Notes: generated by a model not told the origin, from the sequence alone. A stretch of DNA of 64,000 bases from Spirochaetia bacterium (GCA_022482625.1 JAKVOU010000001.1:2218784-2282783); one strand, 5' to 3'. Shown: positions 33,496 to 45,348, counted from the stretch's first letter. Made by a program: numbers and translations.

Positions 33496-33569
33496 AGGTC
33501 AATAGCTCCAACGGCTAGAGCACTGGTCTCCAAAACCGGGTGTTGTAGGTTCGAATCCTACTTGACCTG
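33496..33569 (+). tRNA. tRNA-Trp (anticodon CCA)
   Basis: 74 bases; acceptor AGGTCAA with TTGACCT, anticodon stem CTGGT/ACCGG with loop CTCCAAA (CCA), T-loop TTCGAAT, discriminator G. CCA end not encoded. Lies between rpmG and secE. Confidence 0.95.
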
Positions 33570-33605
33570 TCAGCTTCTTGAATTTTTCCATCCAAGGAGC
33601 AGATA

Positions 33606-33785
33606 ATGAGCAAGATAGGTAGTTTTTTCAAGGAATCGCGTCAGGAACTTGCAAAAGTGATTTGGCCGACGAAGGAAGAAGTCTTGACTTCGACCAAGGT
33701 GGTAGTCATTTCCGTGATTATCTTTGCCCTAGGTCTTGGCTTGGTTGACTTTGTCTTGCTGAAATTGCTGTATCTGCTGTTCTAG
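33606..33785 (+). CDS. secE: Preprotein translocase subunit SecE
   Basis: 59-residue single-span membrane protein of the SecYEG channel. It has the amphipathic conserved helix (FFKESRQELAKVIWPTKEEV) and one membrane helix (about 31-56), the short form found in most bacteria. AAGGAG lies seven bases before the ATG. It is followed by nusG with an 18-base gap, the near-universal order. Confidence 0.95.
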   Translation: MSKIGSFFKESRQELAKVIWPTKEEVLTSTKVVVISVIIFALGLGLVDFVLLKLLYLLF

Positions 33786-33803
33786 GCTGCATAAGGAATA
33801 GTC

Positions 33804-34367
33804 ATGGCAAAAGGCTGGTATGTCGTAAATACTTACACTGGATATGAACAGAAGATTGAAAGGACCATCAATAAGATCCGGGAATCAAATCCCCGTTTTG
33901 CTGAGGTCTGTACCGCTGTGAAGGTACCTTTCGAGACTGTCGTCGAAATCAAGGAAAACAAGGAAAAAGAAGTCAAGAAGAAAATCCTTCCTGGCTATAT
34001 TCTTGTCGAATTGGATCTTCCTGACAGTACTTGGAAAGTCTGGTGCGGTGAAATCAAGCGTATCCAGGGCGTAACAGGTTTCCTGTCTACTTCTGAACAT
34101 GCCAAACCAAAACCGTTGACCGATGCTGAAGTGAAGAACATTTTCCAGCGGACGGGAGATGTCCCTGCCGATAAGGTGTTCAAGCCTAGACAGGTGTTCA
34201 GCGTAGGGGAAACGGTCCGGATCACTGAAGGTCCCTTTGACACTTTCACAGGAGTTGTCGACAAGGTCAGCTTGGAAAAAGGAAAGCTGTCAGTCTGTGT
34301 CGGTATCTTTGGCCGTTCTACACCTGTTGAAGTCGATTTCAACCAGGTCGAGAAGGTGGTACAGTAA
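33804..34367 (+). CDS. nusG: Transcription termination/antitermination protein NusG
   Basis: 187-residue elongation factor that binds the RNA polymerase clamp and links it to the ribosome or Rho. The NGN domain ([18 protein letters not shown] onward, with [13 protein letters not shown]) and the C-terminal KOW domain ([20 protein letters not shown]) are both clear. A short AGGAATA precedes the ATG. It is transcribed with secE. Confidence 0.96.
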   Translation: MAKGWYVVNTYTGYEQKIERTINKIRESNPRFAEVCTAVKVPFETVVEIKENKEKEVKKKILPGYILVELDLPDSTWKVWCGEIKRIQGVTGFLSTSEHAKPKPLTDAEVKNIFQRTGDVPADKVFKPRQVFSVGETVRITEGPFDTFTGVVDKVSLEKGKLSVCVGIFGRSTPVEVDFNQVEKVVQ

Positions 34368-34461
34368 CGGGGATTGATGGTCGCCTGTCACTGTATATTG
34401 TTTTTTTACAATTCCATCATCATTTTGTTAACACTCCTCTCTGGTACGTAGGTTCCGGAAA

Positions 34462-34544
34462 GGTGGGAGCCTGATCGTATGACAGGCGTTATTACCACGT
34501 GGAGGCCCGAAATTTTCGGTCAACTCAGACCAGGCCTGTCCACG
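34462..34544 (+). promoter_or_regulatory. rplK leader with L1-binding-site mimic
   Basis: GGTGGGAGCCTG (34462-34473) pairs with CAGGCGTTATTACCAC (34483-34498) around a nine-base loop, leaving an asymmetric internal loop. The same bases, AGGTGGGAG and ATACCACC, form the L1-binding site of the 23S rRNA in this window. L1 would thus repress rplK-rplA translation when in excess. A second hairpin, CGTGGAGGCC with GGCC and CCACG, follows (34498-34544) just before the AAGGAG ribosome site. Confidence 0.75.
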
Positions 34545-34557
34545 CAAGGAGAAAAAC

Positions 34558-34989
34558 ATGGCAAAGAAAAAGGTAACTGCAGTAATAAAATTGCAGTGTC
34601 CTGCCCAAAAAGCTACACCGGCGCCTCCGGTCGGACCTGCATTAGGTCCTCATGGTGTCAGTGCACCACAGTTTGTCCAGCAGTTCAATGACAAGACAAA
34701 ATCTTATGAACCGGGACTTATTCTTCCTGTCATCATTACCGTCTATTCTGACAGAAGCTTCACATTTATTCTGAAGACTCCGCCTGCTGCGGTACTTGTA
34801 AAGAAGGCTCTTGGCCTGCAGAAAGCCAGCGGGACTCCGAACAAGGCAAAGGTCGGAACGATTACAGATGCTCAATTGACTGAAATCGCAACTACCAAGA
34901 TGCCCGACTTGAATGCCAACGATATCGAAGCAGCAAAAAAGATTATCGCAGGAACATGCAGAAGCATGGGTGTAGAGGTAGGTAAGTAA
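34558..34989 (+). CDS. rplK: 50S ribosomal protein L11
   Basis: 143 residues. Binds the GTPase-associated centre of 23S rRNA and supports elongation-factor action and the stringent response. Typical features: [20 protein letters not shown] with the flexible Pro-rich N-domain, and the C-terminal RNA-binding domain ending [17 protein letters not shown] precedes the ATG. It is the first gene of the rplKAJL-rpoBC series and probably under L1 control through its leader. Confidence 0.96.
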   Translation: MAKKKVTAVIKLQCPAQKATPAPPVGPALGPHGVSAPQFVQQFNDKTKSYEPGLILPVIITVYSDRSFTFILKTPPAAVLVKKALGLQKASGTPNKAKVGTITDAQLTEIATTKMPDLNANDIEAAKKIIAGTCRSMGVEVGK

Positions 34990-34990
34990 G

Positions 34991-35671
34991 ATGAAGCATG
35001 GAAAAAAGTATACAGATGCTATCAAGAAGGTTGAAGCAGACAAGTTCTATACCTTTGACGAAGCTTCCCAGCTTATCAAGGAACTGTCTTATGCAAAGTT
35101 CGATGAATCAGTAGACTTGTCCGTGGCACTTTCTCTCAAGAAAAGCCAGACTGTCCGTGATACCGTTGTCCTGCCGAACCAGTTCGGAGCCCAGAAACGT
35201 ATCCTTGTTTTCTGTAAAGGTGACAAGGTCGATGAGGCAAAGGCTGCAGGAGCAATGTATGTCGGTGATACGGATTTGATTGACAAGATCCGTGGCGGCT
35301 GGATGGATTTTGACATTGCTGTTGCCACTCCTGATATGATGAAGGATGTAGGGCGTCTGGGACCGATATTGGGCAGACGTGGCTTGATGCCGAACCCGAA
35401 GACCCACACGGTTACCTTTGATTTGAAGGGTGCTCTTGCTGAACTTCAGCAGGGACGTACTGAATTCCGTTCTGACAAGACCGGTGTCGTGCATATTGCC
35501 GTCGGCAAGGTAAGCATGGAACCAACAAAGGTCAGCGAGAATGCAACTGTTGCACTCAAGGAAATCATCCGTAGGAAGCCTTCGGATGCAAAGGGTGACT
35601 TTATCATTTCGATTTCGATGTCTTCCACCATGGGTCCTGGTATCCATGTTGCGACTGCAGGTCTGCTGTAA
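34991..35671 (+). CDS. rplA: 50S ribosomal protein L1
   Basis: 226 residues; forms the L1 stalk that moves deacylated tRNA out of the E site, and represses its own mRNA. The signature segments [33 protein letters not shown] and the C-terminal [10 protein letters not shown] are present. One base separates it from rplK, so the two are translationally coupled. Confidence 0.96.
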   Translation: MKHGKKYTDAIKKVEADKFYTFDEASQLIKELSYAKFDESVDLSVALSLKKSQTVRDTVVLPNQFGAQKRILVFCKGDKVDEAKAAGAMYVGDTDLIDKIRGGWMDFDIAVATPDMMKDVGRLGPILGRRGLMPNPKTHTVTFDLKGALAELQQGRTEFRSDKTGVVHIAVGKVSMEPTKVSENATVALKEIIRRKPSDAKGDFIISISMSSTMGPGIHVATAGLL

Positions 35672-35683
35672 GGAGAAGATGAG

Positions 35684-36217
35684 ATGGACTATAAGACTCG
35701 TATTACGCCAGCTAAAGAAGAGGCTGTCAAAGCTCTTCGTGATGAATTTACGCAGTACAGCGGCTATATCTTTACCGATTTCCGCGGCATGACCGTCAAG
35801 CAGATCACTGATCTTCGCAATGAATTGAGAAAGTGTGATGCAGCCTACCGTGTTGTGAAGAACCGGTTTGCACGGATTGCAATGAAAGACCTCGGTATCG
35901 AAGGTGTCGACAAGGAACTTACAGGTGCTACGGCAATTGCCCTTGCAAAGAAGGATACGGCAAATGAAGTCGCCAAGGCTCTGTATGCTGCAATTGACGA
36001 TGGTGACCCGCTGGTAGTCAAGAGTGCCTTGATTGACGGCAAACCCTATGATGCTACTGCTATCGAAGCCTATAGCAAGTTGCCAAGCAGGCTTGAACTG
36101 CTTGCTTCTTTGATGGGAACCATGAAGGCGCCTGTCCAGAAGTTGGCTGCAACTCTGTTGGCATACAAAGAGAAACTGGAAGCTGGAGCTGATGCTCCTG
36201 CTGCAACTGAAAACTGA
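35684..36217 (+). CDS. rplJ: 50S ribosomal protein L10
   Basis: 177 residues; base of the L7/L12 stalk. The N-terminal rRNA-binding domain (YIFTDFRGMTVKQITDLRNE, YRVVKNRFARIA) is followed by a C-terminal helix that carries L7/L12 dimers. AGGAGA lies before the ATG. The C-terminus ends in an Ala-rich tail. Confidence 0.95.
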   Translation: MDYKTRITPAKEEAVKALRDEFTQYSGYIFTDFRGMTVKQITDLRNELRKCDAAYRVVKNRFARIAMKDLGIEGVDKELTGATAIALAKKDTANEVAKALYAAIDDGDPLVVKSALIDGKPYDATAIEAYSKLPSRLELLASLMGTMKAPVQKLAATLLAYKEKLEAGADAPAATEN

Positions 36218-36297
36218 ACACAATCTTAGTCTTCAAGCGTAACCTGCTATTATTGTGTTGTAAAAATTAATTTATTTATTTTCAAGGAGAAGGTAAT

Positions 36298-36681
36298 ATG
36301 GCTACTAAAGAAGAAATTTTGGAATCCATTGCAAACATGTCTGTCCTAGAAGTTTCCGAACTTATTTCAATGATGGAAGAAAAGTTCGGCGTCACTGCTG
36401 CCGCTGCTGTTGCAGCCCCCGGTGCTGCTGCTGCAGCTGCACCTGAAGCAGAAGAGCCGACTGAGTTCAACGTCATCTTGAAGTCCGTTGATGCTGCCAA
36501 GAAAATTGCTGCTATCAAGGCTGTCCGTGCTATTACTGGTCTTGGGCTCAAAGAAGCAAAGACGATGTGTGAAGAAGGTGGTAAAGCAGTCAAGGAAGCT
36601 GTCAGCAAAGAAGAAGCTGCAGAACTCAAGAGCAAGCTTGAAGAAGCAGGCGCTACTGTTGAAGTCGTTGCTGCTGAATAA
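36298..36681 (+). CDS. rplL: 50S ribosomal protein L7/L12
   Basis: 127 residues; the multi-copy stalk protein that recruits translation GTPases. An N-terminal dimerisation helix (1-32), an Ala-rich hinge (about 39-55), then the C-terminal domain with [20 protein letters not shown] and [21 protein letters not shown] precedes the ATG after an 80-base gap from rplJ, which suits separate strong initiation. Confidence 0.96.
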   Translation: MATKEEILESIANMSVLEVSELISMMEEKFGVTAAAAVAAPGAAAAAAPEAEEPTEFNVILKSVDAAKKIAAIKAVRAITGLGLKEAKTMCEEGGKAVKEAVSKEEAAELKSKLEEAGATVEVVAAE

Positions 36682-36690
36682 CGATATTCA

Positions 36691-36768
36691 GGGCCATGTC
36701 CGGAGGGTCTGCCGCCTGGACATGGTCCCGCTTATGCGAAGAAGGACAGCCACCTCGGACAGGGTGGC
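36691..36768 (+). promoter_or_regulatory. Two hairpins in the rplL-rpoB gap
   Basis: GGGCCATGTCC (36691-36701) pairs with GGACATGGTCC (36718-36728) over 11 bp with one wobble; a second stem, GCCACC and GGTGGC, lies at 36749-36768. Neither has a T run. In other bacteria this gap holds an attenuator or RNase III site that sets lower rpoBC than rplL expression; these are candidates for the same job. Confidence 0.6.
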
Positions 36769-36865
36769 CTGACGTGTCTAGACATCCTCTGTTTTGCAGG
36801 GGACAGTATCAGGTGCTTGCACCAGACGGGACTGAACGGTTTCGATAATTTGAGTTGGAGGGTAC

Positions 36866-39800
36866 ATGATGGTTGCCAAAGGCAAATCCATAGAACGCAC
36901 GTACATTGGTTCTGAATTCTACGAAGTCTGTGAGCTGCCGAATCTTATCGGTGTCCAATTGGACTCTTATGAGAGATTCCTGCATTACAATAAGATCAAG
37001 GCTGAGTATGAGGCTCAGAAGAATGGTACTCCAGTACCAGCTGCACCGATTGACGGTGAAGCCGATGAACCCTCTGGATTGGAAGAAGTATTTCAGAATA
37101 CCTTCCCGATTGACAGTCCCAACGGTGAGATGAGGCTTAACTATCTCGGCCATGCGGTCGACGTGGAAAATATCAAGTTTTCGGAAGATGAATGCAAGAA
37201 GAAAGGCCGTTCCTATTGTGTTCCCGTCAAGGCAAAGATAAGCCTTGATCTTCCTGACGGAGAAATTCGCGAGAAGGAAATCTTCTTCGGAGATATCCCT
37301 ATCATGACAGAACGTGGTACCTTCATAATCAATGGTGCCGAGCGTGTCGTCGTTTCCCAGATCCACAGGTCTCCCGGTGTTATTTTTTCTCATGACAAGG
37401 ATGTATATTCTTCAAGAATCATCCCTTACCGTGGCTCGTGGCTTGAATTTGAAATTGATGAAAAGAAAGACCTTATCGGGGCAAAGATTGACCGTAAGAA
37501 GCGTATCTTGGGTACACTTTTCCTACGTGCCATCGGTATTGATACCCGAGAGAAAATCATAAATGCATTCTACAAAGTCGATGACCTTGAGATGGTTGAT
37601 GACCAGCAGTTCAAGGATGACCTTGATGGAAAATATCTGGCAAAGGATGTGTGGGTCAAGGATGAGGAAGGCCAGGACCGGCTGTTGTTTACGGCAGGTA
37701 TGCTGTTGCATCCTCATGAAATCAAGGAAATGTTTGACAATGATGTCAGACAGGTCAGCACTGTCCATTTTGACCTGGATGACAAGGATACGTTCAACAG
37801 CCCGATGATCCTTAACTGCCTGGAAGCTGAGAATGCTTCTTCCAAATTGACTTTTGACGAAAATGGCGAACCGACGAAAGAAAGTGTCCTTTCTGCTATC
37901 TATGCAGTCCTGATGCCAGGTGAGATGATTGCCGTTGAAAGAGCAGAGAAAGATCTGCCTGATATGTTTTTCTCATCCCGACGTTATGACTTGGGAGCAG
38001 TCGGCCGATATAAATTCAACAAGAAGTTCGGTGCAGACAATTATGACAGCGATGAAGAGCCGTCTACTGACTTGACCGTGCTTGAACCACAGGACATCGT
38101 CAATACGATGGCTTATCTTATCCGTGTGTACAACAGGGAGCGTCCGATAGATGATATCGACCACCTTGGTAATCGTCGTGTCCGTTCTGTCGGCGAATTG
38201 CTTCAGAATGCACTTAAGAGTTCCTTTGCTCGTATGGAAAGGATTGCAAAGGAAAGGATGAACCTTGAGTCTGAAAGCGTCAGGCCCCAGGATCTTATTT
38301 CCATCAAGCCGATAGTTGCAGCAATCAAGGAATTCTTCGGTTCAAGCCAGTTGTCCCAGTTCATGGACCAGGTCAATCCCTTGTCTGAACTTACCCACAA
38401 GAGAAGGCTCAATGCTTTGGGACCCGGTGGTCTGTCCAGGGACCGTGCAGGTTTTGAAGTACGTGATGTCCATTATACCCATTATGGACGGATGTGCCCC
38501 ATTGAAACGCCTGAAGGCCCGAACATCGGTCTTATCCTATCCCTTGCCACTTATACGAGGATCAACCGGTATGGTTTTCTGGAAACACCTTACCGAAAGG
38601 TCGTCGATGGTGTTGCAACCAAGAAATATCGTTACTTGGATGCAAATGACGAAGAGAAATACTATATTGCTCAGGCTTCTGCGAAAGTTGACAGGGATGG
38701 CAATTTCCAAGAGAAGGAAATTCCTGTCAGACATAACGGTGATTATTCTACAAGGACTGCCAAGGAAATCAAGTACATGGATGTCAGCCCTAAGCAGGTA
38801 ATATCCGTTGCAGCCTCCCTTATTCCGTTCCTTGAACATGATGATGCAAACAGAGCTCTGATGGGTTCCAACATGCAGCGTCAGGCTGTACCTCTGGTAT
38901 TTCCTGAGACACCGCGCGTAGGTACCGGCATGGAAGGAAAGACTGCCTATGATTCCGGTGTCCTCATCAAGGCAAGACGGGCGGGAACTGTTGAATATGT
39001 TTCTTCTGATCATATCATCGTCAAGCCTGACAATGCTCCTATTGAAGGTCTTGTTGATACTTACCATGTACAGAAGTTCCAACGGACCAACCAGGATACG
39101 TGCTTCAACCAGAAGCCGTTGGTAGGCAAGGGTGACCATGTTGAAGCTGGTGAAGTCCTTGCTGATGGTCCTGCTACCCAGCATGGTGAACTTGCCTTGG
39201 GCAGGAATATCCTGGTAGGGTTCGTTCCATGGAACGGATACAACTATGAGGATGCAGTCCTTATCAGTGAAAAAGTGGTGAGGGATGATATTTTCACTTC
39301 CATCCATATCAAGGAATATTCGACTGATGTAAGGGAAACCAAACTCGGCCCTGAGAAGTTGACTTGTGATATTCCGAATACCAGCGAAAAAATGCTGGAA
39401 CAGCTGGACAGTGAAGGAATCATCAAGATCGGTACGCATGTGCATCCTGGTTCTATCCTTGTCGGTAAGGTTACTCCGAAGAGTGAAAGTGATACGACTC
39501 CTGAATTCAAGTTGCTTAACTCAATCTTCGGTGAAAAGGCCAAGGATGTCAGGGATTCTTCCCTCAAGGTCCCCCATGGGACAACGGGTATCGTCATTGA
39601 TGTCCAGCGGTTGAAGCGGTCAAACAACGATGAGCTTCCTCCTGGTGTAGATGAAAGTGTCAAGGTGCTTATTGCAACCAAGAGAAAGCTACGGCAAGGT
39701 GATAAGATGGCTGGACGCCATGGAAACAAGGGTGTTGTTTCCAGGATTCTTCCGGAAGAGGATATGCCATATATGGAAGACGGTACACCGTTGGATGTCT

Positions 39801-40450
39801 GTCTCAATCCTCTTGGTGTTCCTTCACGAATGAACATCGGACAGCTTATGGAAACCCAGCTTGGTTGGGCTGCCGTTGCTCTTGACAAATGGTATTCGTC
39901 ACCTGTATTCCAGAGTGCTTCGATGGATCAGATTGAGGCTGAGATGGTCAAGGCTGGCTTGCCTAAGAACAGCAAGACGATGCTTAGGGATGGAAGGTCA
40001 GGCGAACAATTTGTCAATCCTGTATTCTGCGGATATATCTACTATCTCAAGTTGCATCACCTTGTAGATGATAAGATGCATGCCCGTTCAACCGGACCAT
40101 ATTCCCTTGTTACCCAGCAACCACTGGGAGGTAAGGCGCAGTTCGGCGGACAACGTTTCGGTGAAATGGAAGTATGGGCTCTGGAAGCTTATGGTGCTGC
40201 AAATACCTTACAGGAACTTCTTACCATCAAGAGTGATGATATGAATGGTCGTGTCAAGATCTATGAAAGCATTGTCAAGGGTGAACCTGCTACCGCAGCC
40301 GGTATGCCTGAGGCTTTCAATGTATTGGTCCAGGAAATCAGGGGATTGGCTTTGGATATGTCAGTCTATGATACAAACGGCAAACAGGTTCCTCTTACCG
40401 AAAGGGACGAAGAGCTTATCGCAAAGAAAGAGAAAACACCTCTTAACTAA
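36866..40450 (+). CDS. rpoB: DNA-directed RNA polymerase subunit beta
   Basis: 1194-residue catalytic subunit. Family blocks are readable in order: [17 protein letters not shown], the rifampicin-pocket region ([44 protein letters not shown], in pieces), [17 protein letters not shown], and the C-terminal [25 protein letters not shown]. In the rifampicin pocket the second serine of E. coli [21 protein letters not shown] is kept, and no typical resistance change stands out. Intact over its whole length. It is followed by rpoC after 15 bases. Confidence 0.97.
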   Translation: MMVAKGKSIERTYIGSEFYEVCELPNLIGVQLDSYERFLHYNKIKAEYEAQKNGTPVPAAPIDGEADEPSGLEEVFQNTFPIDSPNGEMRLNYLGHAVDVENIKFSEDECKKKGRSYCVPVKAKISLDLPDGEIREKEIFFGDIPIMTERGTFIINGAERVVVSQIHRSPGVIFSHDKDVYSSRIIPYRGSWLEFEIDEKKDLIGAKIDRKKRILGTLFLRAIGIDTREKIINAFYKVDDLEMVDDQQFKDDLDGKYLAKDVWVKDEEGQDRLLFTAGMLLHPHEIKEMFDNDVRQVSTVHFDLDDKDTFNSPMILNCLEAENASSKLTFDENGEPTKESVLSAIYAVLMPGEMIAVERAEKDLPDMFFSSRRYDLGAVGRYKFNKKFGADNYDSDEEPSTDLTVLEPQDIVNTMAYLIRVYNRERPIDDIDHLGNRRVRSVGELLQNALKSSFARMERIAKERMNLESESVRPQDLISIKPIVAAIKEFFGSSQLSQFMDQVNPLSELTHKRRLNALGPGGLSRDRAGFEVRDVHYTHYGRMCPIETPEGPNIGLILSLATYTRINRYGFLETPYRKVVDGVATKKYRYLDANDEEKYYIAQASAKVDRDGNFQEKEIPVRHNGDYSTRTAKEIKYMDVSPKQVISVAASLIPFLEHDDANRALMGSNMQRQAVPLVFPETPRVGTGMEGKTAYDSGVLIKARRAGTVEYVSSDHIIVKPDNAPIEGLVDTYHVQKFQRTNQDTCFNQKPLVGKGDHVEAGEVLADGPATQHGELALGRNILVGFVPWNGYNYEDAVLISEKVVRDDIFTSIHIKEYSTDVRETKLGPEKLTCDIPNTSEKMLEQLDSEGIIKIGTHVHPGSILVGKVTPKSESDTTPEFKLLNSIFGEKAKDVRDSSLKVPHGTTGIVIDVQRLKRSNNDELPPGVDESVKVLIATKRKLRQGDKMAGRHGNKGVVSRILPEEDMPYMEDGTPLDVCLNPLGVPSRMNIGQLMETQLGWAAVALDKWYSSPVFQSASMDQIEAEMVKAGLPKNSKTMLRDGRSGEQFVNPVFCGYIYYLKLHHLVDDKMHARSTGPYSLVTQQPLGGKAQFGGQRFGEMEVWALEAYGAANTLQELLTIKSDDMNGRVKIYESIVKGEPATAAGMPEAFNVLVQEIRGLALDMSVYDTNGKQVPLTERDEELIAKKEKTPLN

Positions 40451-40465
40451 GCAGGAGTAACACTG

Positions 40466-43400
40466 ATGAAAGAAATTCAGGATTTCGATAGCATAAGGAT
40501 TAAGTTGGCTTCTCCCGAGCAGATCAAGGCATGGTCCTATGGCGAAGTAAAAAAGCCGGAAACCATCAACTACAGGACGCTTCGGCCGGAGAGGGACGGA
40601 CTGTTCTGTGAAAAGATATTCGGAACTACCAAGGACTGGGAATGTTACTGCGGCAAGTTCAAGTCAATCCGGTACAAAGGTGTAATCTGTGACCGTTGCG
40701 GAGTCGAAGTTACCAATGTGAAGGTCCGTAGGGAACGTATGGGACATATTACCCTGGCATCTCCTGTAGCACATATCTGGTACTACCGTTCCGTACCTTC
40801 CAGGCTTGGCCTTTTGCTTGAGCTTTCCCGTTCTGCATTGCAGAGCGTCCTGTACTATGAAAAATATATTGTCATCAAGGCTGATGAATCTACCGGTCTG
40901 AAACCTAGGCAGATTCTTACTGAAGATGAATATCAGGAAGCTGTCGAGCAATTCGGCGATGCCGTACAGGCAGGCATGGGAGCGGAGGCCATTCGCCAGC
41001 TTCTGATGAACTTGGACTTGGACGATCTTGCTTTTGAGCTTCGCGAGGAAATGCGGAACAAGGAAGACAAGATTGACAAGCACCTGTTCAAGAGAATCGA
41101 GGTGTGTGAGGCTTTCCGTAATTCTGAAAACAAGCCTGAATGGATGATACTGACAGTTATTCCTGTCATTCCACCGGATCTCAGGCCTATGGTACAGCTG
41201 GATGGCGGAAGATTTGCTACCAGTGACCTCAACGACCTGTATCGCAGGCTTATCAACAGAAACAACCGACTTTCCCGCCTTATCCAACTTCATGCTCCTG
41301 ATATCATTATAAGGAATGAAAAGCGCATGTTGCAGGAAGCTGTCGATGCGCTGTTTGATAATTCAAAGAGGAAAAGGGTCGTCAAGGGTGCCAACAACAG
41401 GCCACTCAAGAGCCTTTCTGACATGCTCAAGGGCAAGCAGGGCCGTTTCAGACAGAACCTGCTGGGCAAACGTGTAGATTATTCCGGCCGTTCGGTAATC
41501 GTCGTAGGACCTGAACTTAGGATCCACCAATGTGGTTTGCCTTCCAAGATGGCCTTGGAATTGTTCAAGCCTTTCATTATGAAAAAATTGGTCCAAAAGG
41601 GTGTGGTATATAACATCAAGAAGGCAAAGAGCCTTGTTGAGCAGGAAACCGATGAAGTCTGGTCAATCTTGGATGATGTAGTACGCGAACATCCTGTCAT
41701 GCTCAACCGTGCACCTACGTTGCACCGTCTGGGTATTCAGGCTTTTGAACCGGTATTGGTCGATGGCAAGGCCATCAAGCTCCATCCTCTTGTATGTCAT
41801 GCTTTCAATGCTGACTTTGATGGTGACCAGATGGCAATCCACATTCCGTTGACGCATGCTGCGCAATTGGAATGCTGGACCATGATGCTCAGTGCTACGA
41901 ACTTGCTTGACCCTGCAAATGGCAAGCCGATTGTATTCCCTTCGCAGGATATGGTTCTTGGTATCTATTATTTGACCAAGGAAATGAAAGGTGCGCAGGG
42001 TACTGGACATTATTATGACAATCTCAGTGAGATTGAACTTGCAATTGACAGTAAGGCGCTTTCTTACAATGCATTGATCAGGTACAAGCTGTCTGATGGT
42101 AAGAAGATTGAAACCACACCGGGCCGTGTCATATTCAATGCCGTATTGCCGGAAGGAACAGAGTTCCAGAATTATTGTCTGGGTGACAAGGAACTCAAGA
42201 AGCTGATCGGCAAGACGATTACAGAACGGGAGAATTCCGTTGCAATCAAGATGCTGGATGCTGTCAAGGACATTGGTTTCAAGTATGCGACGGTCTTCGG
42301 TGCAACAATCGGACTTTCTGATATGATTATTCCGGATGCAAAGGCAGAGCTGATGGCTGATGCCTCAGCGAAGCAGTCGGAAATTCTGGAACAGTATCGT
42401 TCCGGACATATTACCCAGGATGAACGGTATAACCGTGTCATTGAGGTATGGACCAATGCCAACGATAAGCTGGCAGATGCTTTGATGGATGAACTCAAAA
42501 AGAGCCAGAATGGCTTTAATCCATTGTATCTGATGGCTGATTCTGGAGCCCGTGGTTCAAAGACGCAGATAAGGCAGTTGGGTGGCATGCGTGGCTTGAT
42601 GGCAAAGCCTTCCGGTGATGTCATTGAGTTCCCGATCAAATCGAACTTCAAGGAAGGACTTTCTATAATCGAGTTCTTCATTTCTACCAATGGTGCTCGT
42701 AAGGGTCTGTCAGATACTGCACTCAAGACTGCGGAAGCCGGTTATCTCACCCGCCGTCTGGTCGATATTTCACAGGATGTAGTTGTCAATGAGGATGACT
42801 GCCATACTATCAACGGTATTTGGCGTGGGCCTCTGATGGATGGTGATGATGTAGTTGAGTCATTGAGCGAACGTATCGTGGGACGTTGCCCTGTTGAGGA
42901 CGTACACCATCCGTTCACGGGAGCTCTTATTGCACCTGCCAATGTGGAAATTGACGAAAAGGTAGCGAAGGAAATTGAGGACGCAGGTATCGAGAAGGTA
43001 CTGCTGAGGACTGTTCTTACATGTGAAGCTGCCCATGGAGTCTGCCGTAAATGCTACGGCAGGAACCTGGCTACCAACAGACCTGTGGATATCGGTGAAG
43101 CGGTGGGAACCATAGCGGCACAGTCCATCGGACAACCTGGTACCCAGCTGACCTATGAGAACATTCCACGTCGGTGGTACTGCTTCGACCAGTGCAGAGG
43201 AAAATAAGCTTACTTTCAAGCAACCGATTGTCGTTGATGCACTTCAGGGGTCGATTGTCGTAAGGGAATCTGATGGTGTCAGAGTATTTACCAGAAAAGG
43301 ATCCCTGCCTGTATCGAGCCGTAGTTGATGAAATTGCTGTTACGGGTGATTCTGCTGTGGAATTGCTTGTTGCTGATGGTTCCCCTGTTGCAAAGGGTAT

Positions 43401-44796
43401 GCCGATTTATCGCAAGGATGGCAAGGATGTGCCTTCTTCTGTAAATGGATCTGTACTCAAGCTTGGAAAAAGGATGCTGATCGTAGGCAATCAGATGAAG
43501 TCTGTCATCAGGGCTGGTTCTGAGCTGGATAGGGAAATTGAAGAAGGCAAGTTGATCGAAATGGGAGATACCATCGTTACATTTGACCCGTTCAGTGAGC
43601 CGTTCATTGCAGAAAATGACGGTTATATTGCCTTCAAGGATATCAAGCTGGGATCTACGTTGATCAAGGAAGTAAATGCTGAGACTGGAAACGTGGAAAT
43701 GAAGATTACAGAACACAGTCTGGAATCCTTGCAGCCTACCATTCTTATTACAAGTGGACCGGATGGCAGCGGGGAGATACTCAGTACATATTTGCTACCT
43801 GGTGCTACGTTCTTGCTTTGTGAGAATGGTGCAAAGGTCGGGACAGGTGAGATTCTGGCCAAATTGCTCAAGAGTGGCACGAAGACAGCTGATATTACAG
43901 GTGGCTTGCCCCGTGTAGGTGAACTCTTTGAAGCGCGGAGGCCGAAGAATCCTGCCGTATTGGCACAGGTTTCAGGCAAAGTTGAGATTGCCAGTTCGAA
44001 TCCGAAGGAGAAGAGCAAGGAAAAGGCAATCTCGAAAGGCAAGAGAGTCGTCAAGGTCGTCGATGATTTCGGCAGAAGCTTCAAGCATTACGTACCACTT
44101 GGCAAACACTTGCTTGTCCGTGACGGAGATGAAGTCGAAGCAGCCGAACCACTTTGTGACGGAGCAATTGATCCCCATGATATCCTTGATATCCTGGGAG
44201 AGAATGCGCTCCAGTCGTTCCTGGTCAATGAAGTCCAGGAAGTGTACAGGATGCAGGGCGTAGATATCAACGACAAGCATCTGGGCATTATTGTGAGGCA
44301 AATGCTCCGGAAGGTCGAAGTCGTATCCGCAGGTGATACTACGTTGGTACATGGGCAGCAGGTTGAGAAGCATAAGTTCCATACGGAGAACAGGCGAGTG
44401 CAGAAGGCTGGTGGCCAACCTGCCGTTGCAAAACCCCTGTTGCTGGGAATTACCAGAGCCGCATTGGCTATTGATTCTTTCATTTCTGCAGCTTCCTTCC
44501 AGGAAACGACCAAGGTATTGACAGATTCTGCCATAGCTGGTAAAAAAGATGAGTTACGAGGGCTTAAGGAAAATGTTATCATCGGGCATCTTATTCCTGC
44601 TGGTACAGGGATGAAGTGCTATCGGAATATAAAGCTTGCCGATGAAGAACTGCTTCAGCGGTCAAGGCTTGCACAGGCCGAGGAAGTCGCCAAACGTCGT
44701 GAAAAGATGGTTGCCGACATGGGCTTGGAAGATAATGCAAATTTGAAGAGTGCAGTTGATGTCGTAGAACCGGATGATTCAGAGGATGAGGACTGA
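40466..44796 (+). CDS. rpoC: DNA-directed RNA polymerase subunit beta', frame broken twice as read
   Basis: Largest polymerase subunit; about 1442 residues after correction. First zinc site ([19 protein letters not shown], near 57-75), the active-site motif NADFDGDQM near 448-456, and the second zinc cluster near 850-865 ([11 protein letters not shown]) are all present. The reading frame ends early at 43207: one extra base near T43154 turns [12 protein letters not shown] into another frame. The original frame then runs to about 43310, where a second extra base (43311-43316, GTATCGAG) shifts again to the frame 43273-44796. Two +1 shifts in an essential gene suggest sequence errors. AGGAG precedes the ATG. 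Confidence 0.93.
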
Positions 44797-44891
44797 GGTA
44801 CTGAGCCTGTCGGTGAGACCTTGTCGGATTGGATCTGTCATTGTTGATGGGGCTTTTGACATACATGCTGGCTGTATTTTTCTCGATGGAG

Positions 44892-44913
44892 GCACTTTCC
44901 TTGCGGAAAGTGC
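44892..44913 (+). promoter_or_regulatory. Perfect hairpin in the rpoC-rpsL gap
   Basis: GCACTTTCC and GGAAAGTGC form a 9-bp stem with TTGC loop, 61 bases before rpsL. There is no T run after it. It could be an mRNA processing or stabilising site or a leader structure of the str operon. Confidence 0.5.
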
Positions 44914-44973
44914 AGATCCCCCGATTGTGAGTGAGGTGTGGATCAATAACAAGAAAGGGAGAGTATCGAAAAG

Positions 44974-45348
44974 ATGCCTACTATTAATCAGCTGATCAGA
45001 AAGGGTAGGAAGACCCAGTTGAACAAAACCAAGTCTCCGGCCCTTGATGGATGCCCGCAGAAGCGTGGGGTGTGCACCAGAGTCATGACCGTCACACCTA
45101 AGAAGCCTAACTCAGCTTTGAGGAAGGTCGCTCGTGTGAGGCTTTCAAATGGAATTGAAGTCACTGCTTATATTCCTGGTATTGGACATAACCTCCAGGA
45201 ACACTCTGTGGTTCTGCTTCGTGGAGGAAGGGTAAAGGACCTTCCCGGTGTCCGTTACCATATCATCCGTGGCGCGAAGGATACTCTTGGTGTTGCAGAT
45301 CGGAAGAGAAGCCGTTCCAAGTACGGTGCCAAGAAGCCAAAGGCTTGA
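44974..45348 (+). CDS. rpsL: 30S ribosomal protein S12
   Basis: 124 residues; lines the decoding centre. The conserved segments [33 protein letters not shown] and [20 protein letters not shown] are present. The lysine of TPKKPNS, the classical streptomycin-resistance site, is the wild-type lysine. GGGAGA is the ribosome site. First gene of the str cluster, 15 bases before rpsG. Confidence 0.97.
   Translation: MPTINQLIRKGRKTQLNKTKSPALDGCPQKRGVCTRVMTVTPKKPNSALRKVARVRLSNGIEVTAYIPGIGHNLQEHSVVLLRGGRVKDLPGVRYHIIRGAKDTLGVADRKRSRSKYGAKKPKA

Noticed and set aside
36691-36768. A rho-independent terminator between rplL and rpoB
   Set aside because: Strong stems but no T run after either; listed as regulatory hairpins instead.
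43273-44796. A separate gene for the C-terminal part of beta' (split rpoC1/rpoC2)
   Set aside because: A correct continuation exists in the intervening frame between 43155 and 43310, so the break is two single-base shifts, not an evolved split; no ribosome site precedes 43273.
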